From NCBI GenBank assembly GCA_022402405.1, contig JAKRSG010000107.1:1-23696 (forward strand): a stretch of DNA of 23,696 nt, in the 5' to 3' direction. A program made the translations under genes and the position numbers. Positions 1 to 6,738 of this stretch are shown here, piece by piece; position 1 is the stretch's first letter; each line of letters opens with the position of its first letter. Origin of the DNA: Bacteroidia bacterium (GTDB lineage Bacteria; Bacteroidota; Bacteroidia; UKL13-3). The notes beneath the pieces are model-generated. The model was not told the origin of the DNA and ran no database searches. It was given only the letters and a program-made list of their open reading frames with translations.

Positions 1-500
1 TGTTGAGTAATTGTGAAACGCTTAAAAATTTCTTTATTATCAAGATAAAAAACAAGAGGCAATATCCTCATTAGTGAACCATTTCCATTGTCGGTTTCCT
101 CAAATCCTCCGGCTAGTTCGGGCTTGCATCCCTCCAGAAGGCGTTTAATAGCGCTCTCAGTGGTTATGCCAACATCAAATACCTCGCCATGTGCTGTCCA
201 ATAATTTAGGGTCAACCAATTTTTAAAATTCTCGCCTATTTGAGTTAAACTAAAGCCATTAATAATAGCTTCTGTGAGGCAAAAGGTTAAAGAACTATCA
301 TCAGACCAAGTGCCCGCTGGCTGATTATAGGTTCCATTGCCAATCATGTCTGTAACCGGCTTTAATTTTAGGTTTTCTCTGCTTTCAAATTCAACAGGAA
401 CGCCCAAAGCATCACCTACAGCTAAGCCAAAAAGAGCTGATTTTATTTGGTAATGTTGTGTGAGTCGGATTTCGTTTTTATTCATAATTTTGTTTGGCAT
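1..500 (-). CDS. ADP-ribosylglycohydrolase family protein (DraG-like), C-terminus cut by window start
   Basis: Reading the minus strand from 500 (or the in-frame ATG at 485) gives an open frame of about 166 codons running off the window edge without a stop. The start reads GLAVGDALGVPVEF, followed by GTWSDDSSLTFCLTEAI and NGNGSLMRILPL. These are the N-terminal signatures of the ADP-ribosylglycohydrolase family, whose acidic residues (the SDD here) help bind the metal ions used to remove ADP-ribose from proteins or related substrates. No signal peptide is seen, so it should be cytoplasmic. Both ATGs are possible; 500 lies one base after the stop of a short open frame (502-618). Family members can reverse ADP-ribosylation, sometimes as toxin antidotes; the actual substrate is not visible. 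The family call is firm and the exact start is not. Confidence 0.9.
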   Translation of the reverse strand, partial: MPNKIMNKNEIRLTQHYQIKSALFGLAVGDALGVPVEFESRENLKLKPVTDMIGNGTYNQPAGTWSDDSSLTFCLTEAIINGFSLTQIGENFKNWLTLNYWTAHGEVFDVGITTESAIKRLLEGCKPELAGGFEETDNGNGSLMRILPLVFYLDNKEIFKRFTITQ

Positions 501-501
501 A

Positions 502-618
502 TTAATTTAGTTTCAAGTGCAGTTTTAGCCAATTTTGCAAGGTTGTTTTATCTGTTGATCCTCTTCTAATTGCATATCCGCTTGGACTCCATGGTGAATT
601 ACTTTTCTTTTCATTATT
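502..618 (-). pseudogene. possible frameshifted or non-ATG small ORF just upstream of the DraG-like gene
   Basis: A 38-codon minus-strand frame is open from 618 to a TAA at 504-502, ending one base before the DraG-like ATG at 500. Its residues include SPWSPSGYAIRRGSTDK and end in NWLKLHLKLN, which looks more like protein than random AT-rich sequence. It has no ATG in frame. An ATG at 614-612 lies in another frame right beside an A-rich run, so one inserted base would join the two. It could be a real small gene with a frameshift, a remnant, or chance. No function is assigned. Confidence 0.25.
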
Positions 619-783
619 TTAGATTATTTTGTTGCAATTGGCGTCAAAATTGGACCTCTTTATGTCAAGTATAATAAATTTATTTTGAAGAAATGTTATT
701 ATTAAATAAAAGTATAGTCTTAAACTAGGGTTTGGTTATTATTCTTTCACAGATATAGTTTTTAATTAGTAAAATATGTTTAC

Positions 784-1113
784 CTATTTAGTGCCTTGCT
801 TTGGATGAATTTTTAGAAAATGGGGATTAATAATCTCTACAATCATGACTTCGTTTAATTTGTAATTACTTTGAAGCCATTCTTTCATTTTAAGACCTCC
901 ATAAATTCTAGGTGTTTTGTTTAGGTTGGAGGTTCTATCAATTCTTGTTGTAATTATATTTTTTTCATCATTTCCTAATTGCAGTTTAATTGCTTCGTTG
1001 TTTGCTCCAATTAATTCATTATACATTATTCTTATGTTAAAAAAGCTTTGACTATGATAGGTTTTTCCTATTTTTATTTCTAATCGTACATTCATATTAG
1101 TTTTAATTTTCAT
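784..1113 (-). CDS. conserved-looking hypothetical protein, 109 aa
   Basis: A short minus-strand gene with start codon ATG at 1113; an alternative in-frame ATG lies at 1095 (M7). There is no signal peptide or membrane segment, so it is probably cytoplasmic. The middle reads TTRIDRTSNLNKTPRIYGG and the end KMKEWLQSNYKLNEVMIVEI, an alternation of short strands and one helix, with a basic, aromatic surface. This could fit a small beta-barrel nucleic-acid-binding fold, but I do not recognise a family and offer this only as a guess. It is preceded by a 9-bp inverted repeat (1138-1175) in its leader and is followed by about 165 bases before the DraG-like region. It may stand alone. Confidence 0.55.
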   Translation of the reverse strand: MKIKTNMNVRLEIKIGKTYHSQSFFNIRIMYNELIGANNEAIKLQLGNDEKNIITTRIDRTSNLNKTPRIYGGLKMKEWLQSNYKLNEVMIVEIINPHFLKIHPKQGTK

Positions 1114-1137
1114 TATTTTTGTGTTTAAGATCTATCG

Positions 1138-1175
1138 AATCACAACGAAATTCGGATATTTCTTTTGTTGTGATT
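1138..1175. promoter_or_regulatory. inverted repeat in leader of the 109-aa gene
   Basis: AATCACAAC (1138-1146) and GTTGTGATT (1167-1175) are perfect 9-base inverted repeats with a 20-base loop, 25 bases upstream of the ATG at 1113. It could be an operator or an mRNA hairpin. It has no T-tract, so it is not an intrinsic terminator. Confidence 0.3.
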
Positions 1176-1261
1176 TAGGCTGTTATTAATTTAAAATAAA
1201 AAGTGATTTAACATTATCAGGTCCTTGGTTTTATTTTAAATAGTATAGTTTTTAGATTATT

Positions 1262-2536
1262 TTAGTATTTAATTATTCTTATAGTTTGCTTGAGCGTGTC
1301 GTCAATTAACAATGTATAAAGTCCAGAATATAAGCCTGTTAATTTAATATTTGTATTTAGTTCATTAAGAGTCCCTGTCAAAACTATTCGTCCAGTATTA
1401 TCACTTATTGAATATTTGGTATTGTTTATTAAATTATTCGATTTTATGGTAAGTTCATTTTGAGCAGGGTTAGGAAATACCTGAATTAAATAAACATGTT
1501 GTTTCTCAATTAAACCCACATTTTCTGTTACATTTAATAAGGCGATATTTGATGTATCTTTGCAGGCTCCTTTAGATACAATACACCTGAATATTTGATT
1601 GTTATTTGCCAAGTTGGCATTGGAAATTATTAGTGTATCATTTTGTGTACCGCTATATTGACCTGCATTATTCAGATTTTGAAATCCTAAACCAATGTCG
1701 GTTTGCCAAATATAATTTGCCGAAGAGTCATTTGTACCTATAATGAATTTTGCATTTGTATTTGCTTTTATTGTTTGGTTAATAGGGTGTATATTAATTT
1801 CAAGCATACACCCTTTATAAAGATTTGATATTTCAGTTTCTGTTAAAGCTCGATTCCAAATTCCTATATCATCAAGGCTACCTTTAAAATATGAATTCCA
1901 AGCTAAATGAGCACCTATGTAAATATCATTATTAGATCCACTCATTGTATGATTTTCAATAATTGAACTCACTAAGATTCCATTCATAAATATTTTATAA
2001 TTATTTGAATCCTTAACAAATACAAAATGTTGCCATGTATTTATCGAAATTATTGGTGAAATAGCTGGAATGTAATTTTCATGAAATGCATCATCTGCAA
2101 AAAAGTAGCATTTACCATCAATTTGAATTCTCGCTGTTGCCCAGTCATTTCCATTGTTTTGATGTCTTTTAGAAATTATTGGATAGACATTAAATATGCT
2201 GCTACTATTGGGCCAATCAATTAACTTTATCCAAACCGACTGAGTAAATCTGATTGGTGGATTACTTAATTTTGTTGGATTTCCGATATTTATATAATCA
2301 TTTACTCCGTCAAAATTATATGCCTTATTTGGTTGTCCAAATCTATCATTTGATAGTGTTGGGCCGTTTACTATTCCATTATTCATATTACTGCTCTCAT
2401 CAGCTGCATTTCCATTAAATGGATACCAACCTACAAGTTCATTGATAGGAACATAGGAAGGTACTGATTGGCCAAAAGTAAAGTTTGTCAAAACTATTGC
2501 AAACATTGCCAATAGAGATTTTAATTTTATTATCAT
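1262..2536 (-). CDS. secreted LamG-domain protein with type IX secretion sorting domain
   Basis: The preferred start is the ATG at 2536, because the protein then begins MIIKLKSLLAMFAIVLTNF and ends its signal peptide near FGQ; the longer frame to 2629 adds 31 residues with no exported character. The mature protein opens with LVGWYPFNGNAADESSN and FDGVNDYINIG, the hallmark of a LamG/concanavalin-like jelly-roll (about residues 30-240 of the 424-aa form), a fold that usually binds sugars or proteins. An Ig-like stretch with two cysteines follows (C249 and C320 regions). The last 75 residues, from VFPNPAQNELTI to the terminal KY, are a type A T9SS sorting domain. Expected fate: secretion across the outer membrane and anchoring or release at the surface. 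The ligand is unknown. Confidence 0.85.
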   Translation of the reverse strand: MIIKLKSLLAMFAIVLTNFTFGQSVPSYVPINELVGWYPFNGNAADESSNMNNGIVNGPTLSNDRFGQPNKAYNFDGVNDYINIGNPTKLSNPPIRFTQSVWIKLIDWPNSSSIFNVYPIISKRHQNNGNDWATARIQIDGKCYFFADDAFHENYIPAISPIISINTWQHFVFVKDSNNYKIFMNGILVSSIIENHTMSGSNNDIYIGAHLAWNSYFKGSLDDIGIWNRALTETEISNLYKGCMLEINIHPINQTIKANTNAKFIIGTNDSSANYIWQTDIGLGFQNLNNAGQYSGTQNDTLIISNANLANNNQIFRCIVSKGACKDTSNIALLNVTENVGLIEKQHVYLIQVFPNPAQNELTIKSNNLINNTKYSISDNTGRIVLTGTLNELNTNIKLTGLYSGLYTLLIDDTLKQTIRIIKY

Positions 2537-2666
2537 ATTTTCTTTATTAAGTTGTTGAGTTTGGATTTTACGATATTTAACAAGCGTTCGTAAATTTAGC
2601 AAACTAGATTTTGACTTGTTCAGTTGCAAACTACTCTATTGTTATGGTTATAATTGGAATAATTGG

Positions 2667-2745
2667 GTTGCAATTCGTTATGATACCGGTTACATTAATT
2701 GATAATCATGGATTTAATTAAATTCATGAATGGTTGAATTGCAAC
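2667..2745. repeat. spaced inverted repeat in intergenic region
   Basis: GTTGCAATTC (2667-2676) and GAATTGCAAC (2736-2745) are a perfect 10-base inverted repeat separated by 59 bases that contain further small palindromes (TTTAATTAAA, TTCATGAA). It lies just after the stop of the kelch-like gene and upstream of the LamG gene. It could fold into a branched transcript end or be an operator pair. No clear U-tract is present. Confidence 0.35.
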
Positions 2746-2754
2746 TAATCAGGT

Positions 2755-3963
2755 TTATTTTTTTATTAAATAAATGAACTTACGTTTATCAAATTGGTCC
2801 TTTCTTCTTTGAATTAAGCCTGGATTTGATTTTTCAATTTCATTTAAAATTCTTGAACGCTTTAATTTTTTGCTATCAAATTCCATGTGGTCTATGCCCA
2901 AAATAAAATCAAGTTCATCAATGTCTATTGAATTTTTATTTGAAGCTAGAATTTTTTCTGAGTAAGGATTTTTAATTCCTGTCCAATTTTTTGCTGGATT
3001 TTGGTTTAGGATTTTGAACTTCTTTATCAGAAAATATATGCCAAAAATTAATAAAATTATGATTAGAATTCCAATAAAGATTTTTGTTCTCTTATTCTGG
3101 TACCAGCTTGGATTTAGCACGAATTTAATTTTATTTATAGCATGTGAATCCCAGAGTTGGTCTAAGTTTATGCTTTGATTGGTTTTTAATGTTGTTGAAA
3201 CATAATTTTCAAAGTGAATTATGTTTTTGTCTATGTCATATTTAAATAGTATATCCATATTAAATCTCAACTCCTCGCGCGGAACCAAAATGAATTCAGC
3301 TGTTTTATTTTTAAAAATAATTACAGAGTTTAATAATACTGCCAACGTGTAATCTTGAGTATATATTCTGTGAAAAATTATAGGTGTATGGAGATTAATG
3401 TTTTCATATTTTTCCCAAACCTTTGTCTCTAAATCTAACTTATAGATGTTGTTATCTAAAATATCTTCCTCTGCATCGTTACCATTTTTAGAATTGAAAA
3501 AGGAGAATATATTGTTGCCTTGTTTTAAACAAATTCCTCTTATAAAGTTTGGTTTTTCGCCTTTAGTTGCTGTTATGCCCCATTCTCTAGTTTTAAAGTT
3601 AAATACCTCTATATTATTATTAGTATTGAATAAGCCATATCCGCCTATTAAGTGAATTTTATTATTATAGGTAAAAAGAAATCTATCAAAATTTCCACCA
3701 TGGAATACTGACTTGTCTAACCGTATTATGCTATCGTTTTTAAGTTTAAACAAATAATGGTAGCCGTTAATAATAAAGAATGTATCTTGCCCTATTGAAC
3801 AAAATGAATTTGCTCCTAAATTAAGGAACGTGTTCTTAACTGCATTGCTATCAAAAGATTGTGAAAGTGTTTTATTAATTAAATTCTCTTGTTTTGGACT
3901 AAGAGTTTGAGAATAAACAATATTAAGTTTAAGTAAAATTAGTAGCGTGAGATAATGTTTCAT
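2755..3963 (-). CDS. kelch-like exported sensor protein with one TM helix and a basic cytoplasmic tail
   Basis: The start at 3963 gives a signal peptide (MKHYLTLLILLKLNIVYSQ); a longer frame begins at 3981. Residue numbers below use the 402-aa form. Residues about 25-290 are rich in kelch-type blades, for example IHLIGGYGLFNTNNNIEVFN followed by TREWGI and then YKLDLETKVWEKY, suggesting an extracytoplasmic propeller. A strongly hydrophobic helix IFIGILIIILLIFGIYFLI (about 295-313) follows, then an 89-residue tail. The tail has a helix pair around ELDFILGIDHMEFDSKKLKR and ends IQRRKDQFDKRKFIYLIKK, similar to the wing of winged-helix regulators such as MarR (an RxxDxxDKR pattern). That resemblance is inferred by eye. 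It may be a membrane-bound one-component regulator. It lies 54 bases downstream of the thermonuclease gene on the same strand, so co-transcription is possible. Confidence 0.7.
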   Translation of the reverse strand: MKHYLTLLILLKLNIVYSQTLSPKQENLINKTLSQSFDSNAVKNTFLNLGANSFCSIGQDTFFIINGYHYLFKLKNDSIIRLDKSVFHGGNFDRFLFTYNNKIHLIGGYGLFNTNNNIEVFNFKTREWGITATKGEKPNFIRGICLKQGNNIFSFFNSKNGNDAEEDILDNNIYKLDLETKVWEKYENINLHTPIIFHRIYTQDYTLAVLLNSVIIFKNKTAEFILVPREELRFNMDILFKYDIDKNIIHFENYVSTTLKTNQSINLDQLWDSHAINKIKFVLNPSWYQNKRTKIFIGILIIILLIFGIYFLIKKFKILNQNPAKNWTGIKNPYSEKILASNKNSIDIDELDFILGIDHMEFDSKKLKRSRILNEIEKSNPGLIQRRKDQFDKRKFIYLIKK

Positions 3964-4017
3964 AAAGTTACATTTAGTCAAATATATTTATTTTTTAACA
4001 AACTAAATGCTCTAATT

Positions 4018-4665
4018 TCAATAACAATACCCACAACTCCGCTTACCCATTCTAATAGCTTCTTGAAGGGATATTTGTCTTGTTCCTTTGCTGCATTTGG
4101 ATAAGCCTTGGCACATTTTGTTGTGGTAGGTTTTGGAGCTATTACTTTTGCAGATATATACGTTTCCGGGTTGTATGGGTGCAAGTAATTCTAAAGTTCC
4201 TCTTTTTCTAAATAACCAAGGGGCCATCGGATTATTAAGACTCCAAATGTTAAGTCTTTTGGAGCGGGCCTCTAGTTCTAGTTTGGCCAATGTTTGATTG
4301 TTGCTATATTTAGTATAGTGCCAGGCTAAACCTTGAGCTATTAATGCTTCGTTTAAGCTTGCCCCGTTTACAAAAACGTTGGCAATATATCTTCCGTATT
4401 TGTCTGTGTTTAGTATGTGTGCTTGAACTAATTGTTTTGCACAAAATTGATAGGTAAAAGTAGTAGCCTTCTTGCTAAAGTCTTGTCCTTTTTCCGGGCA
4501 ATCAATTCCATTTAATCTTATGATATATTGTGTTTTGTTTTGGCTTAATAGTGTAAATGTATCCCCATCACCAATAGCTATTAGTTTGCCTTCAATGGTT
4601 TTTGTCTGGCCCAAGCCTAGAATTGGCAGAAGCAATACAAGTATCTTTATTATCTTAAGTTTCAT
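4018..4665 (-). CDS. exported thermonuclease (SNase-like) with C-terminal cysteine-rich domain
   Basis: 215 aa with a signal peptide (MKLKIIKILVLLLPILGLGQ). The SNase fold covers about residues 22-145. Metal-binding DGDT (D33, D35), the catalytic arginine and glutamate in IRLNGIDCPE (R50, E58) and DKYGR with R92 are all present, so it should cleave DNA or RNA in a calcium-dependent way outside the cytoplasm. The tail (about 168-215) carries C172, H181, C185, C191, C211 and C214 in a pattern such as YICKS..YH..MC..L..C....C..C. I take this to be a small metal- or disulfide-stabilised module found on several Bacteroidota exported nucleases. The gene sits 47 bases after the AlkB-like gene on the same strand. 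A role in DNA scavenging or biofilm DNA turnover is inference. Confidence 0.92.
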   Translation of the reverse strand: MKLKIIKILVLLLPILGLGQTKTIEGKLIAIGDGDTFTLLSQNKTQYIIRLNGIDCPEKGQDFSKKATTFTYQFCAKQLVQAHILNTDKYGRYIANVFVNGASLNEALIAQGLAWHYTKYSNNQTLAKLELEARSKRLNIWSLNNPMAPWLFRKRGTLELLAPIQPGNVYICKSNSSKTYHNKMCQGLSKCSKGTRQISLQEAIRMGKRSCGYCY

Positions 4666-4712
4666 GTTTTGGTTCAGTCCGAAAATGCTAAGCTAATTTT
4701 TTGATTAAGTTA

Positions 4713-5714
4713 TTATGCTGGAATGCGTTTATCAATCATCCTAAACCATAGTGGGGGAATGGCGGCAATAATAAACATGCCGGCGTAGCCGCTGGGTAAT
4801 TCTGGACTGTTTGGATGGCTATCTAAGGTATGGTAGGGTTTGGCGGCATGGAAATGATGATCTGCATGTCGGCTCAAGTCTATTAATAAAAACCTGCTTA
4901 TTGGCGAATCGCTTTGCCAGCTGTGGAGCTCTGTAACCCTTTCGTTTTCCTCTCTGCTTAGTCCGTAATGTTCTATATAGTTAACATATTCTAAAAGAAA
5001 ATTGGCAACCAAACAATGTAATACAAATGCTAATAGGGCTGTTGGTCCGAACCAAAATATGATGCAAGTGTCTAATAGAAGATGAAAAATTATTTGTCTA
5101 ATTATATAGTGGTTTAAGGGCCAATAGATTTTGTTTTTTGTCTTTAAGCGTTCGCTTTCGAGTTTCCAGGCGTTGCTTATTTGTCCGATTCCACTTCTTA
5201 AAAAAAAAGCATATAGATTTTCTCCCTTTTGAGCTGAGGCTGTATCTTTTGCTGTGCCAACCCACTTATGATGTACGCGAAGATGTTCTACATAAAAGTA
5301 AAAGTTGCCTACTGTAAAAAGTAGCCATTTGCCCAGGAATTGTTTGAAGGTTGACTTGCGATGAATAAATTCATGAGCTACAACAATGGCAGCCGAGCCA
5401 GAGTTTATGCCCATACTTATGGCTGAAATCCAAATCCATTGTTCTATTAGTATTTGTTGCTGTATGCCATAAAAGAAACTGCCAATGCAAATGAGTTGGG
5501 CTGGTATGTGTAAATATATGATTATACTTGGAATTTGATCTTTATTTTGGCTCGACTGATTATTCTTATTTGGTGGGATTATCCATTCGAGGGCAGCAAG
5601 GATTCCCATAGATAAAACTAGATTTAATGCCGAAAGTATTCCACCAGAAATATTTCCGACAGTTACCGCCAAAGCGGGTAATAGACTAAATAAGTATGTA
5701 ATATTTCTTTTCAA
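4713..5714 (-). CDS. AlkB-type membrane di-iron hydroxylase (alkane 1-monooxygenase family)
   Basis: 333 aa with at least six hydrophobic segments. The histidine clusters of the membrane fatty-acid desaturase/hydroxylase superfamily are complete: HEFIH (114-118), EHLRVHH (143-149), NYIEHYGL (245-252) and LSRHADHHFH (280-289). The NYIEHYGL and RHADHH forms are those typical of alkane 1-monooxygenases rather than desaturases. Expected role: inner-membrane oxidation of terminal methyl groups of alkanes, fatty acids or related lipids, using O2 and electrons from a rubredoxin or ferredoxin system. No rubredoxin or reductase gene is in the window. Length is a little short of classical AlkB (about 400 aa), mainly at the N-terminus. 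A thermonuclease gene follows 47 bases downstream. Family is confident; the natural substrate is not known. Confidence 0.9.
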   Translation of the reverse strand: MKRNITYLFSLLPALAVTVGNISGGILSALNLVLSMGILAALEWIIPPNKNNQSSQNKDQIPSIIIYLHIPAQLICIGSFFYGIQQQILIEQWIWISAISMGINSGSAAIVVAHEFIHRKSTFKQFLGKWLLFTVGNFYFYVEHLRVHHKWVGTAKDTASAQKGENLYAFFLRSGIGQISNAWKLESERLKTKNKIYWPLNHYIIRQIIFHLLLDTCIIFWFGPTALLAFVLHCLVANFLLEYVNYIEHYGLSREENERVTELHSWQSDSPISRFLLIDLSRHADHHFHAAKPYHTLDSHPNSPELPSGYAGMFIIAAIPPLWFRMIDKRIPA

Positions 5715-6189
5715 ATTGAATTTATTGGTTAAATCAAAAGTAAAAAATTATCTGTATATTTTTCATAAAAAGGCGTCCTGTTTTGGGATTTTTGCTTGTT
5801 TTTTGACCCTAAGTTTAGTTAAACTGAGTCTCTATTTTTTTTAGTTTATATAAAAAAAGTAAACGGGTATAATTAAAGTGGAAATTTATCTTTTGGTTTT
5901 TTATTATAGTATTATCTATTTGTTTTCATTTAATAATTATTAAGTTGATTATGTGATATTTAGATAGATTAATTATCTATTTTTATTTTAAAAATATTTT
6001 AATGCTTTTAAGGATGATTAGTTCATTTTTCTTCCAATTTTTGCCATACAATTCAGGATTATTTATGCCTTACTGACACCTAGTTTTTCCTATTTTGATG
6101 CTGATATTTCATTTTGAAATTTGCTCAAAGGCTTATGAACGCTCATGGTGCAGGAAAAATCTTTATTTATTATTATTTGAAATCTAATA

Positions 6190-6223
6190 TTTTCCCATTT
6201 TGAGCTTTGTTCCAATATTGAGC
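6190..6223 (+). promoter_or_regulatory. conserved leader box, module A copy
   Basis: TTTTCCCATTTTGAGCTTTG (6191-6210) followed by TTCC matches TTTTCCCGTTTTGAAATTTA (10425-10444) and TTTGTCCCATTTTGAAATTT (10021-10040), in the last two cases followed by a TCCTGAAA. It is about 120-135 bases upstream of the lipoprotein start in both modules. It could be an operator or part of a structured leader; its function is not known. Confidence 0.4.
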
Positions 6224-6270
6224 CTATTGCGGCTTATTCTTAAGCATTTGATTATTAATTATTTATGGGT

Positions 6271-6297
6271 TTTGTTGTTTTATGTGGCATTATTTTG
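6271..6297 (+). promoter_or_regulatory. candidate core promoter, module A
   Basis: TTTG (6271-6274) and TATTTTG (6291-6297) with 16 bases between them roughly resemble the Bacteroidota TTTG / TAnnTTTG promoter. The stretch TGGCATTATTTTG is repeated at the same distance (about 40 bases) from the start in module B, which supports importance, though not necessarily promoter identity. Confidence 0.3.
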
Positions 6298-6323
6298 TTT
6301 GGTTGGAGGGAAATTAATAAATA

Positions 6324-6716
6324 ATGAAAAACGTAAAACTTATTATTTCTGCCGCTTTATTATGGCAGTTTGGATTAACAAGTTGTAAAAAGCTTGAAGT
6401 AGAAAAGAAGGAGAACTCCAACTCTACTGAGATTAAAAAATTTACTGAGATAAAAACCAGCAAAGAATTTACTTGGTCGACAAACAAAACAATAGCAATT
6501 GATTTCCCTGCCAGAGCAAATGATGCAAGAGTTGCTGTTTTAAAAGTAACTGACGCCAATGGAGTGGTGTATTTTAAGAAGCTACAAAAAGCAAACGAGA
6601 AATTTACTGGTAGTATTCAGGTACCAAGCCATGTAAAAACTCTAAGCTATGTATATGGCGGAATTAAGAAAGAATTTAGCACGAATAATCCTTCTTTAAC
6701 AATTGATTTAAAATAA
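6324..6716 (+). CDS. small lipoprotein of LruC module A, 130 aa
   Basis: The N-terminus MKNVKLIISAALLWQFGLTSC is an SPII signal with lipobox LTSC (C21). After a charged linker, residues 39-130 look like one beta-sandwich: EFTWSTNKTIAIDFPARAND, then VAVLKVTDANGVVYFKKL and a GSIQVPSHVKTL strand. From general knowledge, the F-x-W-S-T-x-x-x-I opening resembles the short N-terminal domain often fused to LruC (DUF4842) proteins of Bacteroides; here it seems to be a separate gene. The LruC protein starts 22 bases downstream, so the two are surely co-transcribed. A paralog lies at 10563-10952; residues from KKFTEIKTSKEF to VAVLKV are identical in the two. A GGAGGG sits 13 bases before the ATG. Likely located in the outer-membrane leaflet; a role as anchor or partner of the LruC protein is inference. 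Confidence 0.85.
   Translation: MKNVKLIISAALLWQFGLTSCKKLEVEKKENSNSTEIKKFTEIKTSKEFTWSTNKTIAIDFPARANDARVAVLKVTDANGVVYFKKLQKANEKFTGSIQVPSHVKTLSYVYGGIKKEFSTNNPSLTIDLK
6438..6538 (+). repeat. near-identical 101-bp patch shared with 10677-10777
   Basis: Aligned base by base with 10677-10777 the two copies differ at one position (TCG versus TCA, a silent serine change), while the flanking parts of the same two genes are clearly diverged. This marks either a recent gene-conversion tract or very strong constraint. Confidence 0.8.
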
Positions 6717-6738
6717 AACAGAATACAACAAATATAAG

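Larger units (their letters stand above)
5715..6323. other. 609-bp AT-rich divergent intergenic region, leader of LruC module A
   Basis: No convincing gene is seen on either strand. It separates the minus-strand AlkB-like gene from the plus-strand LruC module and must hold both promoters. The right half carries short repeated boxes of the type CATTTTGA (6110-6117 and 6197-6204) and looser relatives (TCCTATTTTGATG at 6088, TCCTGTTTTGGG at 5776) that recur in the leader of module B. Just before the first gene, TGGCATTATTTTG (6285-6297) matches TGGCATCATTTTG in the other copy. Confidence 0.6.

Noticed and set aside
784..1113. Reading the DraG-like gene and the 109-aa gene as a confirmed toxin-antitoxin pair
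   Set aside because: They are about 280 bases apart, and neither the 109-aa protein nor its surroundings shows a known toxin or antitoxin motif.
3978..4184. 68-aa minus-strand frame inside the thermonuclease 3' end
   Set aside because: Overlaps the SNase gene, whose motifs and cysteine tail are clear in the other frame.
6200..6388. 62-aa plus-strand frame in the leader of module A overlapping the lipoprotein start
   Set aside because: It overlaps the well-supported lipoprotein gene in another frame, and its extent tracks the AT-rich leader; no protein character beyond hydrophobic chance residues.
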